A stretch of 35,178 nt of DNA, taken from a virus. The stretch is from positions 1 through 35,178 of IMG/VR virus record IMGVR_UViG_3300034522_000100; one strand, written 5' to 3'. The notes under the pieces were generated by a model that was not told where the DNA came from, searched no databases, and worked only from the letters and a program-made list of their open reading frames with translations. This document shows, in pieces, positions 15,485 to 23,198 of this stretch (position 1 is its first letter; every line of letters starts with the position of its first letter). Made by a program: the position numbers and the translations under genes.

Positions 15485-16516
15485 ATGCGTAACGAAACCC
15501 GCCAGAAGTTCAACGAGTTCACCAGCCAGGTGGCCAAACTCAACGCCATCACCAGCGCCATGGTGCAATTCAACGTGCAGCCCAGCGTCCAGCAGACCCT
15601 GGAAACCAAAATGCAGGAGTCGGTCGCCTTCCTCGGCATGATCAACGTCACCCCTGTCGATGAGATGAAAGGCCAAAAGGTCGGTATCGGCATCACCAGC
15701 ACCATCGCCGGTCGCACCAACACCGACACCAAAGACCGCCAGCCCAACAGCCCGCACGGTCTCTACGACCAGAGCTACGAATGCGCCCAGACCGACTTCG
15801 ACACCCAGATCGGTTACGGCCAGATCGACGCCTGGGCCAAGTTCCCCGACTTCCAGACCCGTGTCCGTGACGCCATCCTCACCCGTCAGGGGCTGGACCG
15901 CATCATGATCGGCTGGCATGGCACCAGCGCCGCCGCCGACACCGACCGCAACGCCAACCCCCTGCTGCAAGACGTCAACATCGGCTGGCTGCAACACATC
16001 CGCACCGACGCCCCGGCCCAGGTCATGAGCGAAGGAACCGAGGGCAGCGGCAAGATTTACGTCGATGCCACCGACGGCGATTACAAAAACATCGACGCCC
16101 TGGTATACGACGTTGTGAACGAGCTGATCAAACCCTGGTATCAGGACGATACCGACCTGGTGGTCATCTGCGGCCGCAAGATGCTCTCCGACAAATACTT
16201 CCCCATCATCAACGATGCGGGCGACAACCAGAACAAACTGGCTGGTCAGGTGCTGGTGAGCCAGAAGCAGATCGGCGGCCTCAAGGCTGTGCGCGTCCCC
16301 TTCTTCCCCGAAGACAAGCTGCTCATCACCAAGCTCAGCAACCTCTCCATCTACTGGCAGACCGGCGCCCGCCGGCGTCACATCGACGACGAGCCCAAGC
16401 GCAACCGCATCGTCAACTACGAAAGCACCAACGACGCTTACGTGGTCGAGGACTACGACTGCGCCGCCTTGGTCGAAAACATCGTCATCGGGCCGAACCC
16501 GGCCCCCGGCGAGTAA
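15485..16516 (+). CDS. N: Major capsid protein (P2 gpN-like)
   Basis: A 343-residue HK97-fold coat protein of the P2 N family (357 in P2), recognisable from MRNETRQKFNEFTSQVAKLN, PSVQQTLETKMQES and the GRKMLSDKYFPIIN region. P2 N loses its first 31 residues to gpO cleavage; similar processing is likely here. It follows O closely with an AAGGA site, as part of the O-N-M-L-X operon. Confidence 0.95.
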   Translation: MRNETRQKFNEFTSQVAKLNAITSAMVQFNVQPSVQQTLETKMQESVAFLGMINVTPVDEMKGQKVGIGITSTIAGRTNTDTKDRQPNSPHGLYDQSYECAQTDFDTQIGYGQIDAWAKFPDFQTRVRDAILTRQGLDRIMIGWHGTSAAADTDRNANPLLQDVNIGWLQHIRTDAPAQVMSEGTEGSGKIYVDATDGDYKNIDALVYDVVNELIKPWYQDDTDLVVICGRKMLSDKYFPIINDAGDNQNKLAGQVLVSQKQIGGLKAVRVPFFPEDKLLITKLSNLSIYWQTGARRRHIDDEPKRNRIVNYESTNDAYVVEDYDCAALVENIVIGPNPAPGE

Positions 16517-16525
16517 GGGGGTGGC

Positions 16526-17206
16526 ATGACTCCCGCCCGCCGCCACCGCGAAAGAACACTGGCCGCCCTGCAAGGGGCGGCCAATCCCCAATTCGACCAG
16601 GCCCGCGCCAACGCTTACGAACTCCAGCTGATGCAGTTGGCCGAACACCGCCGCACCCTCAAGGGCATCCAGAGCATCGAGCGCAAGATCGACGCCAAGC
16701 GCACCATGCTGCCGGTCTACACGCCGTGGATTGATGGCCTGCTGGCCGCCGACCGGGGCGGACAAGATGACGTCCTCGTCACCGTCATGCTCTGGACCCT
16801 CGACACCGGCGATCTCGAAGGGGCCTTCAACATGGCTGATTACGTGATCCGCCACGGCCTCAGTACCCCGGATCGCTACGAGCGCACCGCCGCCACCCTG
16901 ATCGCCGAAGAGGTCGCCGACACCGGCATCAAGCTGCAAGAGGCAGGCGCGGGCCCCAGTTATGGCCTGCTGTGCGCTTACCTCGAGCTGCTGACCCACT
17001 GCGACATCTTCGACCAGGTGCGCGCCAAGCTGCACAAGGCCGTGGGCCGCGCCGCCCTGGCCGACGGGTTCAAGGAGCAGGCCGCCAAGCACTACCGCCG
17101 CGCCCTCGAACTGCACGACAAGGTGGGCATCAAGAAAGAGCTCGAAGTGCTCGAGCGCGAACTGAAAAAAGAACAGCAGCCCGACGCCACCGGCGGCGGC
17201 AGCTAA
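16526..17206 (+). CDS. M: Terminase small subunit/endonuclease (P2 gpM-like)
   Basis: A 226-residue protein of the P2 M family (247 in P2), which supplies cos recognition and the cohesive-end cut together with gpP. Its N-terminus (MTPARRHRERTLAAL) and the LPVYTPWIDGLLAADRGGQDDVLVTVMLW block are typical. The C-terminus is basic and coiled (KHYRRALELHDKVGIKKELE). An AAGGGGGT site precedes the ATG. Confidence 0.93.
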   Translation: MTPARRHRERTLAALQGAANPQFDQARANAYELQLMQLAEHRRTLKGIQSIERKIDAKRTMLPVYTPWIDGLLAADRGGQDDVLVTVMLWTLDTGDLEGAFNMADYVIRHGLSTPDRYERTAATLIAEEVADTGIKLQEAGAGPSYGLLCAYLELLTHCDIFDQVRAKLHKAVGRAALADGFKEQAAKHYRRALELHDKVGIKKELEVLERELKKEQQPDATGGGS

Positions 17207-17303
17207 CCGAGCGAACCCCGCACCCTGGGCGGCTCGGGCCTGACGAATGCGTTTCGCATACCAGACGGCCCGACCACCGCCCAACAAGCGGAAAAGGAGC
17301 ACC

Positions 17304-17774
17304 ATGAGCACCGGATTCATTGCCAATGCCCCCACGTCGCCAGCCGAAGGGGAGATAGACTCCAGCCCCTTCTGGCCGGCGATCTCGCTGCCTGACCTGC
17401 GTGACACCGTCCGGCTCGATGGCACCGTCACCACGGCCCGCCTCAAGCATGCCGTGATCGACGCCATCACCAGCGTCAACCGGGATCTGGCTGACTGGCG
17501 CCGCGCCCGCGAGGCAGAAGGAGTCACCACCCTGGCCGCCGTACCGGGCGAGGTCATCAATGGCGAATCGGCGCACCTGCACAGCTACCGACGCGCCATC
17601 TATGCCATGACCCGCGCCAACCTGCTGGAGCGTTACACCGACTACAGCGCCACCGGTGATGGCGTCAAAGGGGCCGATGCCAAAATCATCAGCTCTGACG
17701 ACCTCTACCGCGACGCCCGCTTTGCCATTCGCGACATCCTCGGTACCACCCACATCACCGTGGCGCTCATCTGA
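17304..17774 (+). CDS. L: Head completion protein (P2 gpL-like)
   Basis: A 156-residue head-tail connector component (169 in P2) that closes the filled head. Residues such as SSPFWPAISLPDLRDTVRLD and AIYAMTRANLLERYTDYSAT fit the family. The start at 17304 follows AAAAGGAGC; 19 upstream codons in frame cover a hairpin and were left out. Its stop overlaps the X start by one base. Confidence 0.92.
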   Translation: MSTGFIANAPTSPAEGEIDSSPFWPAISLPDLRDTVRLDGTVTTARLKHAVIDAITSVNRDLADWRRAREAEGVTTLAAVPGEVINGESAHLHSYRRAIYAMTRANLLERYTDYSATGDGVKGADAKIISSDDLYRDARFAIRDILGTTHITVALI

Positions 17775-17977
17775 TGGAGCTGCGCAGCCAACAGGGTGAC
17801 ACCCTCGACCTCATCCTGTTCCGGCACTACGGCTACACCGCAGGCATCACCGAGCAGGTGCTCGCACTCAACCCCGGTTTGGCCGCGCTCGGCCCCATCC
17901 TCCCGACCGGAACCCTCATCACAATGCCAGCGGCCCCCACCCAGGCCGAGCAGCCGCTGATCCAGCTATGGGAATGA
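17774..17977 (+). CDS. X: Tail protein X (LysM-like)
   Basis: A 67-residue tail protein, exactly the length of P2 X. The DTLDLILFRHYGYT...LNPGLAALGPILPTGTLITMP pattern is a LysM-like fold that is thought to act at the baseplate or tail hub. It overlaps L by one base and the next gene follows at once. Confidence 0.93.
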   Translation: MELRSQQGDTLDLILFRHYGYTAGITEQVLALNPGLAALGPILPTGTLITMPAAPTQAEQPLIQLWE

Positions 17978-17979
17978 CC

Positions 17980-18210
17980 ATGAGCCGCCTCGACGACGAA
18001 CTCGAACGACTGGCCGACATCAGCGAGCAGCAACTCGCTGCCCGCATCCACGCCGCCCGCATCAGTGGCACCGGCCCGCACTACTGCATCGACTGCGAAA
18101 ACACTATCCAGCAAGCGCGCCGTGAAGCGATCCGGGGCTGCGAACGCTGCGCCGAGTGCCAGACCATCCACGAATTTCAAACCGCTCGCCACTACGGCAG
18201 CAAACGATAA
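17980..18210 (+). CDS. TraR/DksA-type zinc-finger protein
   Basis: A 76-residue protein of the TraR/DksA C4-type family: YCIDCEN and CERCAEC supply four cysteines for zinc, and the N-terminus (MSRLDDELERLADISEQQLA) is the short coiled coil. TraR binds the RNA polymerase secondary channel and mimics DksA/ppGpp; small phage homologues are common in this operon position. The start was placed at 17980 because GGGA lies six bases upstream; ATG 17974 (ATGA overlap) is possible. Confidence 0.85.
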   Translation: MSRLDDELERLADISEQQLAARIHAARISGTGPHYCIDCENTIQQARREAIRGCERCAECQTIHEFQTARHYGSKR

Positions 18211-18225
18211 AAACAGGAGAGCACG

Positions 18226-18588
18226 ATGCCAGAACCCATTTCATCCAGTGCAGCAACCAGCACCCTGAGCGCCTTGGCGTTGCTGTCCCTCTTCCCGGGC
18301 GTAGACCCCGGCGTCCTGCTCGGTGCATTCGCCGGGGCGCTGGTGTTCATCGCCACCACCGCCGAGCTGGGCAACCTGCGCAAAGCGGGCCTGTTCGTTG
18401 CCGCCTTCGTGGCGGGGGCACTGGCGGCGCCGCTGGTTGCCGCCATGCTGGCCAGCGTGCTGCCGCTCAGCGTCGAGGTCCCCAGGGCTGTCGGCGCAAT
18501 GCTCGCCTCGGCGCTGGCCGTCCACCTGTTGCAGTGGATCCTGCGCAAAACGCCGGAAGACCTGCTCAAACTCCGCAAAGGGGGCTGA
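18226..18588 (+). CDS. Holin candidate
   Basis: A 120-residue membrane protein with about three hydrophobic segments (roughly 10-35, 38-75 and 85-105), short polar loops and a basic C-terminus (KTPEDLLKLRKGG). It lies just before a second small membrane protein and the endolysin, so a holin role is likely. It has a CAGGAGA site. Which of the two membrane proteins is holin and which antiholin or accessory cannot be decided here. Confidence 0.75.
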   Translation: MPEPISSSAATSTLSALALLSLFPGVDPGVLLGAFAGALVFIATTAELGNLRKAGLFVAAFVAGALAAPLVAAMLASVLPLSVEVPRAVGAMLASALAVHLLQWILRKTPEDLLKLRKGG

Positions 18589-18589
18589 C

Positions 18590-18898
18590 ATGCTAACCAT
18601 CCTCTACGCCATGATCTGCGCCGCCATCGCGCTGCGTATCGCCACCTTCAACCGCAACGGGGGCGACTATCGTCCCCTCCCTGCCGTGCTGGCCTGGCTG
18701 CTCACCTTCGCCGCCGGTTCCGTGCCCCTGCGAGCCATGATCGGGGCACTGCCCGCTCCTGACCCCGCCGCCGTCCTGCTGGCCTCTGTCGTACTCACCG
18801 CCCTGATCGGTTCCCGCGGATCCGTCATGCGCCTGCTGCCACGGCGGCGCCAGCAACCGACTACCGCCAGCCATCTGAACGGGAGGTTTCAACCATGA
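18590..18898 (+). CDS. Second phage holin-family membrane protein
   Basis: A 102-residue protein with three predicted membrane helices (about 2-18, 30-50, 58-77). The YRPLPAVLAWLLTFAAGSVP segment is typical of the three-TM phage holin family found next to lysis genes in P2-like phages. It starts one base after the previous stop and ends in an ATGA overlap with the endolysin. Confidence 0.8.
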   Translation: MLTILYAMICAAIALRIATFNRNGGDYRPLPAVLAWLLTFAAGSVPLRAMIGALPAPDPAAVLLASVVLTALIGSRGSVMRLLPRRRQQPTTASHLNGRFQP

Positions 18899-19719
18899 GC
18901 CTGAAAAAAGGGGATACCGGCGCCGCCGTCGCCGACCTGCAGCGTCGCCTGGCCAAAGCCGGTTATCCGCTCGATCCGGATGGCTGGTTTGGCGATGCCA
19001 CCGAGCGCGCCCTGCTCGCCTTTCAGCGGGACTACATGATCACCGCCATCGGCCAGGCAGGGCCGCGCACCCTGGCCGCCTTGCTCGGCAGCGAGCGCGG
19101 CAACCAGCTCACCATCAACCATATGCAGAGCGGGGCCGACCTGCTGGGCCTGCCGCTCGCCACCATGGCCACCGTTGCCCAGGTCGAAAGCATCGGCGAG
19201 GGCTTCACCGACGCCATGCGCCCAGTAGTGCTGTTCGAGCGGCATGTGTTCTACAAGCAGCTCACCAAGCACCTGAGCAAGGCCACCGCCGACCAGATGG
19301 CGGCCCGTTACCCCAACCTGGTCAACCCCAAGCGCGGCGGCTATGCCGGTGGGCCCGCCGAGTGGGAGAGGCTGCAACTCGCCATCAGCCTGCACCGGGA
19401 TGCCGCCATCGAGTCGGCCAGTTGGGGCATGTTCCAGATCATGGGCTTCCACTGGCAGGCGCTGGGCTTTACCTCGGCCAGCGACTGGCAGACCGCCATG
19501 CAGCGCAGCGAAGTGGACCACCTCACCGCCCTGTGCCGCTTCATCCAGCAAGATCCCTCCATGCACAAGGCCATGCAGGGTCGCAAGTGGGCAGACTTTG
19601 CCCGCCGCTACAACGGCCCGGCCTACAAGGACAATGACTACGACACCAAGCTGGCCAAGGCATATGACCACTTTGCCAAGGTCTATCCGGTGAAGGAGGT
19701 GGCAGATGCCTCGGCCTAA
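18895..19719 (+). CDS. Endolysin: peptidoglycan-binding domain plus N-acetylmuramidase
   Basis: A 274-residue lysin. Residues 1-65 are a PG_binding_1 domain (GDTGAAVADLQRRLAKAGYP ... DGWFGDATERALLAFQ). Residues 75-265 match the N-acetylmuramidase (DUF3380) domain, with a candidate catalytic glutamate E98 in AQVESIGEGF and the conserved ESASWGMFQIMGFHW and FARRYNGPAY. No signal sequence is present, so it should need the holin. The N-terminal cell-wall-binding domain is usual for this type. Confidence 0.93.
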   Translation: MSLKKGDTGAAVADLQRRLAKAGYPLDPDGWFGDATERALLAFQRDYMITAIGQAGPRTLAALLGSERGNQLTINHMQSGADLLGLPLATMATVAQVESIGEGFTDAMRPVVLFERHVFYKQLTKHLSKATADQMAARYPNLVNPKRGGYAGGPAEWERLQLAISLHRDAAIESASWGMFQIMGFHWQALGFTSASDWQTAMQRSEVDHLTALCRFIQQDPSMHKAMQGRKWADFARRYNGPAYKDNDYDTKLAKAYDHFAKVYPVKEVADASA

Positions 19720-19864
19720 GTGCGGTCACTTGGTAGGGAAAACCTGCACCAAGCTGGATGCGAAGTGTCTGGAATTGCGCTGGCTTGGTGGCTGCGTGGT
19801 CTGCCCGTTCAGAGGATGTAACCAGAATAATCCGCAGCCCACCCCACCACCGAGGAAACCGTAA
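19706..19864 (+). CDS. Cysteine-rich 52-residue microprotein in the lysis cassette
   Basis: A short gene nested between endolysin and spanin. Its ATG lies inside the last codons of the endolysin in another frame, five bases after AAGGAGGT, one of the strongest ribosome sites in the window. The product has six cysteines (C6, C14, C21, C30, C33, C38), with a CVVCPFRGC knot and a Pro-rich tail (PQPTPPPRKP). Its stop overlaps the spanin start (TAATG). The tight fit between two genes and the strong site argue that it is real. It has no signal peptide; zinc binding is possible. Function unknown. Confidence 0.72.
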   Translation: MPRPKCGHLVGKTCTKLDAKCLELRWLGGCVVCPFRGCNQNNPQPTPPPRKP

Positions 19865-20331
19865 TGGCATTAGTACGCTCCCCCCTCACCTGGTTGCTGC
19901 TGGCCCTGGCCGTTGCCTTGGCTGGCTGGGGCTGGTCGGCCACCTCGGCAGCGACCGCCAGGGGCAAAGTCTCCACCCTGCAAAGCGACCTCAAGGCCGC
20001 CAACGACAAGGCCGTCGAGGCCGAGCGGCGGGAGAAGACCAAAGACGGGGTCATCGATACCCTCACCGGCGAGCTGGACGCCCAGGCAAACGCCGCCGCC
20101 ACGCTGCAACGCCAGCTTGGCGATCTGACCATCACGGCCGCCACCCGGGCCGACACCATCAAGAGGCTCAAACGTGAAAATGCTGAACTCAAGGAGTGGG
20201 CTGATCGCCCTCTGCCTGATCCTGTTGTCAGGCTGCTCCAGCGCCCCACCCTCACCGGCGCCGCAGATTATCAGGCTCACCTGTCCAGCCCCGGCGCCCT
20301 GCCAACTGCCGGCAGCCAGCCCGGTCAATAA
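19864..20331 (+). CDS. lysB: Inner-membrane spanin (Rz / P2 LysB-like)
   Basis: A 155-residue i-spanin. A single N-terminal membrane anchor (about 8-26, TWLLLALAVALAGWGWSA) is followed by a long periplasmic coiled coil (30-120, KVSTLQSDLKAANDKAVE). The C-terminal segment ADRPLPDPVVRLLQRP is typical of Rz proteins. It would link to the outer-membrane lipoprotein encoded in the overlapping frame and disrupt the outer membrane. Confidence 0.88.
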   Translation: MALVRSPLTWLLLALAVALAGWGWSATSAATARGKVSTLQSDLKAANDKAVEAERREKTKDGVIDTLTGELDAQANAAATLQRQLGDLTITAATRADTIKRLKRENAELKEWADRPLPDPVVRLLQRPTLTGAADYQAHLSSPGALPTAGSQPGQ

Positions 20332-20467
20332 CGGCGACCTGCTCGACCAACTGACCCAGACCGAGGCGGCATGGGCCACCTGCGCCGCCCAAGTCGACAG
20401 CCTTATCGCCTGCCAGCAACGCCACCAGAACGGGAGGGAGCATGGAAAAACCAAAACAGATCCGTGA
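20174..20467 (+). CDS. lysC: Outer-membrane spanin lipoprotein (Rz1 / P2 LysC-like)
   Basis: A 97-residue o-spanin that starts inside the lysB-like gene in the +1 frame and runs past its end, the usual overlapping Rz/Rz1 layout. The signal peptide ends with the lipobox LLSGC (C21), followed by a Pro-rich stretch (SSAPPSPAP). The start is GTG 20174 or ATG 20180. The last 26 bases overlap the start of gene R. Confidence 0.88.
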   Translation: MKMLNSRSGLIALCLILLSGCSSAPPSPAPQIIRLTCPAPAPCQLPAASPVNNGDLLDQLTQTEAAWATCAAQVDSLIACQQRHQNGREHGKTKTDP

Positions 20468-20912
20468 GGTACTGACCCGCTGCGTGCCCCACCTCAAGAC
20501 AAACCCCGACAAGCTGCACATCTTCATCGCCCCGGGCAATGTCGAAAGCACCGGCGCCAGCTCGCTCTCGTTCGAGTGGCAATACCCCCTCACCATCGGC
20601 ATTGAGGACTTTGCCGGCCACCCGGATCAGATCATGGTGCCGCTGCTGGCCTGGCTGCGCCAACACCAGCCCGAGCTGATGACCAATGACGAGCGGCGCA
20701 AGGAGGGCATCACCTTCGAGGCGGAATACCTCGCCAACGACCTGATGGATCTCATCATCACCGTCAAGCTGACCGAGCGAGTCAGAGTGTGGCAAAACGA
20801 ACAGGGGATAGGCTGGGAGCACCTGCCAGAGCCGCCGGAAGACCCTTATGACGGCATCACCTGGGAATTGTTCATCAACGGGGAATATCAGCCATGGCCA
20901 CCGACGAACTGA
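20442..20912 (+). CDS. R: Tail completion protein (P2 gpR-like)
   Basis: A 156-residue protein of the P2 R family (155 in P2), acting at the head-proximal end of the tail. Diagnostic stretches are KPKQIREVLTRCVPHL at the start and EYLANDLMDLIITVKLTERV. It has a GGGAGGGAG ribosome site and overlaps both the spanin lipoprotein and gene S. Confidence 0.92.
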   Translation: MEKPKQIREVLTRCVPHLKTNPDKLHIFIAPGNVESTGASSLSFEWQYPLTIGIEDFAGHPDQIMVPLLAWLRQHQPELMTNDERRKEGITFEAEYLANDLMDLIITVKLTERVRVWQNEQGIGWEHLPEPPEDPYDGITWELFINGEYQPWPPTN

Positions 20913-21352
20913 GCCGCCTGACCAGTTGGGCCGATGGCTTACTGGCCAGCATGGAGCCCGCCGCCCGCCGTCAGTTGGCGGGCGAAATGGCCCGCACCTT
21001 GCGCGCCAGCCAGGCCCAGCGGATCCGCGCCAACCTCCAGCCAGATGGCAGCCCTATGGCCCCGCGCAAGCCTCAGCCCAAGCTGAAAAAAAACCGGGGG
21101 CGCCTGCGCCGCAAGATGTTCTTCAAGATAAGCAACCCAGCTTGGCTCAAGGCCCGCGCCAATGAACATCAAGCCGTGGTCGAGTTTGTCGGCACTGCCA
21201 ACCGCCTCGCCACCATTCACCAATATGGCCTCAAAGACCGCATCAAGGGCCGCGAGATCTCATACCCGGCGCGGGAACTGCTCGGCATCACAGAAAAAGA
21301 GCGTGACCAGCTAGAAACCACCCTGCTCGCCCACCTCACCAAAGGACTATAA
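20894..21352 (+). CDS. S: Tail completion protein (P2 gpS-like)
   Basis: A 152-residue protein of the P2 S/phage virion morphogenesis family (150 in P2), which finishes the tail so that it can join the head. The family pattern is seen in LRASQAQRIRANLQPDGSPM, RGRLRRKMFFKI and IHQYGLKDRI...YPARELLGI. It is the last gene of this operon and overlaps R by 19 bases. Confidence 0.93.
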   Translation: MATDELSRLTSWADGLLASMEPAARRQLAGEMARTLRASQAQRIRANLQPDGSPMAPRKPQPKLKKNRGRLRRKMFFKISNPAWLKARANEHQAVVEFVGTANRLATIHQYGLKDRIKGREISYPARELLGITEKERDQLETTLLAHLTKGL

Positions 21353-21361
21353 CCACCGCCG

Positions 21362-21388
21362 CCAGTGTGCCAGCGCCGTACACACTGG
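21362..21388 (+). promoter_or_regulatory. Late-operon dyad, copy 2 (before V)
   Basis: Same CCAGTGTG/CACACTGG inverted repeat and identical spacer as copy 1; the 34-base block 21360-21393 equals 14543-14576. It starts nine bases after the S stop and its centre is 56 bases before the V start codon, so the +1 would fall close to that codon if P2-like spacing holds. Confidence 0.72.
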
Positions 21389-21405
21389 CCGCCCCTCGCC
21401 TTCCC

Positions 21406-21428
21406 GGCCATTGCCCAAAACAATGGCC
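21406..21428 (+). promoter_or_regulatory. Hairpin directly before the V start codon
   Basis: GGCCATTG (21406-21413) and CAATGGCC (21421-21428) form a perfect 8-bp stem with the loop CCCAAAA. It ends two bases before ATG 21431. No ribosome site is visible, so the hairpin may control translation, or it may be part of the promoter region. Confidence 0.45.
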
Positions 21429-21430
21429 CC

Positions 21431-22003
21431 ATGCAACCGACCCCGACTGAACTCCAACGCCTGATCGACAACCTGATCCGCATCGGCACCGTGACCGCCG
21501 TGCGCTCAGGGGAATGTCGCGTCAAAACCGGCGACCTCATCACCAACTGGCGGCCCTACGCAACTGCGCGGGCCGGGAAGAATCGCACCCGCCATCGCCT
21601 CTCCATTGGCGAACAGGTGCTGATGCTCTCGGTCAGCGGCGATTTGCGCAATGCCTACATCGTCGGCCCCATCCACTGCGACGCCTTCCCCGAACCGCTG
21701 GCAGGCGATGACAACCCGGACCTCGACCGCACTGAATACAGCGACGGCGCCGTCATCGAGTACAACCCGGCCACCGGGGCGCTCAACGCCACCGGCATCA
21801 AGTCAGCCAACATCGAGGCATCAGTAACCGTCAGGCTGATCACCCCGCTGGTCGAATGCACCCAGGCGCTCAAGGTCGGTACCACCATCAGCGCAGGCGG
21901 CAAGATTACCGCCCCCACCGCAACCATCGGCGGCATAGAAGTCACTACCCATAAACACAAAGACACCATGCCGGGCAACGGCACCTCCGGGGGCCCGCAA
22001 TGA
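21431..22003 (+). CDS. V: Baseplate spike protein (P2 gpV-like)
   Basis: A 190-residue central spike (211 in P2). Residues 1-85 match the OB-like base of P2 V (IDNLIRIGTVTAVRSGECRV, NWRPYATARAGKNR, SIGEQVLML). The end is a beta-helical tip with repeated ISAGGKITAPTATIGG and the metal-binding HKHKDTMPG, equal to the HTHKHPGDSGG tip of P2 V. The start at 21431 follows P2 V; a frame upstream covers the dyad and hairpin and was not used. Confidence 0.93.
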   Translation: MQPTPTELQRLIDNLIRIGTVTAVRSGECRVKTGDLITNWRPYATARAGKNRTRHRLSIGEQVLMLSVSGDLRNAYIVGPIHCDAFPEPLAGDDNPDLDRTEYSDGAVIEYNPATGALNATGIKSANIEASVTVRLITPLVECTQALKVGTTISAGGKITAPTATIGGIEVTTHKHKDTMPGNGTSGGPQ

Positions 22004-22359
22004 ACTGGCTCGGCATGAATGCAGCCACCGGCCGCGCCATCAGCGCCACCGACCACATCATCCAGTCGGTGCGCGACATCCTCATCACCCCGGTGGGATC
22101 CCGCGTCATGCGCCGCGACTACGGCAGCGAGCTGTTTTACCTCATCGACCAGCCACAGCATCAGGCTACCCGCCTGCGCCTGATGGCCGCCACCGTGCAG
22201 GCCCTCATCAACTGGGAACCCCGCATCACCATCACCAACATCGATGTGCAGAGCGGCGGCATGGATGGCGCCCTCACCGTCGAGCTCACCTGGCAGCGCA
22301 AGGACGGCGGCGCCCCTGAATCAGCCAGCATCCCAATCACCACAGGCACCCCATCATGA
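22000..22359 (+). CDS. W: Baseplate protein (P2 gpW-like)
   Basis: A 119-residue T4 gp25-like lysozyme-fold baseplate protein without enzyme role (115 in P2). The family block SVRDILITPVGSRVMRRDYGSELFYLIDQP is clear. ATGA overlaps join it to V and J. Confidence 0.94.
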   Translation: MNWLGMNAATGRAISATDHIIQSVRDILITPVGSRVMRRDYGSELFYLIDQPQHQATRLRLMAATVQALINWEPRITITNIDVQSGGMDGALTVELTWQRKDGGAPESASIPITTGTPS

Positions 22360-23198
22360 CCATCAATATGTCAGCCCTGCCGGCGCCGCAAGCTGTGGAA
22401 GAACTCGACTTCGAAACCATCTTTGCCGAGCAAAAAGCGTGGGTGATTAACCAGTGGCCGCACCTCGCCCCTGCGCTCGAACTCGAATCCGAACCGCTGA
22501 CAGTACTGCTGCAAGCCTGGTCATATCGCGAACTGATATGGCGCGCCCGCCTCAACGACGCCCTGAAAGCCAGCATGCTGGCATGGGCACAAGGGGATGA
22601 TCTCCTTAACCTCGCCGCCTTCTTTGACCTTGAAAAAGCAGAAGGTGAAACGGATGACCAGTTGCGTGCACGTTGCACCCTCTCTCTGCGTGCACTATCC
22701 ACAGCAGGGCCTGAGGATTCATACCGCTATCACGCCATCGCCACCGATCCGGCTGCCATCAAAGATGCCGACGCCCACAACGGTGGGGCGGGTGTCGTGA
22801 ATGTCGCCGTGCTGGCCCGTGCCGGTAATGGCACCCCATCGGCAGCGCTGTTGGCCAACGTGCAGGCCAGGCTCAATCACAAAACAATCCGCCCGCTAAC
22901 CGACACCGTCAGCGTTATCCCGGCGCACATTGTGCCAGTGGTTATCGACTATCAAATCATCCTGCCGGGTCTACCTGACGACGAACACAGCCTGAACGTC
23001 GCCCGCCAGCGGCTGGCAGACTACTGCGCAACCGCCAATATCATTGGCGGCACCATCACCATCGCAGACATCTACGCCAGCCTGAAGAACGCCGGGATCA
23101 GCAACGTCATCCTGCGCAGCCCGACCTCAGACATCACCACCGACCGCGAATCGGCCCCCTATGTCAGCAACATCCGCGAAGAGGTGACCTATGCCTAA
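22356..23198 (+). CDS. J: Baseplate wedge protein (P2 gpJ-like)
   Basis: A 280-residue baseplate assembly protein (302 in P2). Conserved parts include QAWSYRELIWRARLNDALKA, LARAGNGTPSAALLANVQARL and the SVIPAHIVPVVIDYQIIL strand. It overlaps W by 4 bases and I by 8. Confidence 0.94.
   Translation: MTINMSALPAPQAVEELDFETIFAEQKAWVINQWPHLAPALELESEPLTVLLQAWSYRELIWRARLNDALKASMLAWAQGDDLLNLAAFFDLEKAEGETDDQLRARCTLSLRALSTAGPEDSYRYHAIATDPAAIKDADAHNGGAGVVNVAVLARAGNGTPSAALLANVQARLNHKTIRPLTDTVSVIPAHIVPVVIDYQIILPGLPDDEHSLNVARQRLADYCATANIIGGTITIADIYASLKNAGISNVILRSPTSDITTDRESAPYVSNIREEVTYA

Noticed and set aside
14630-17560. 976-residue open frame on the minus strand across O, N and M
   Set aside because: It is antisense to three clear P2 capsid genes; long shadows of this kind arise from high GC and strong codon bias. 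No motif or ribosome site supports it.
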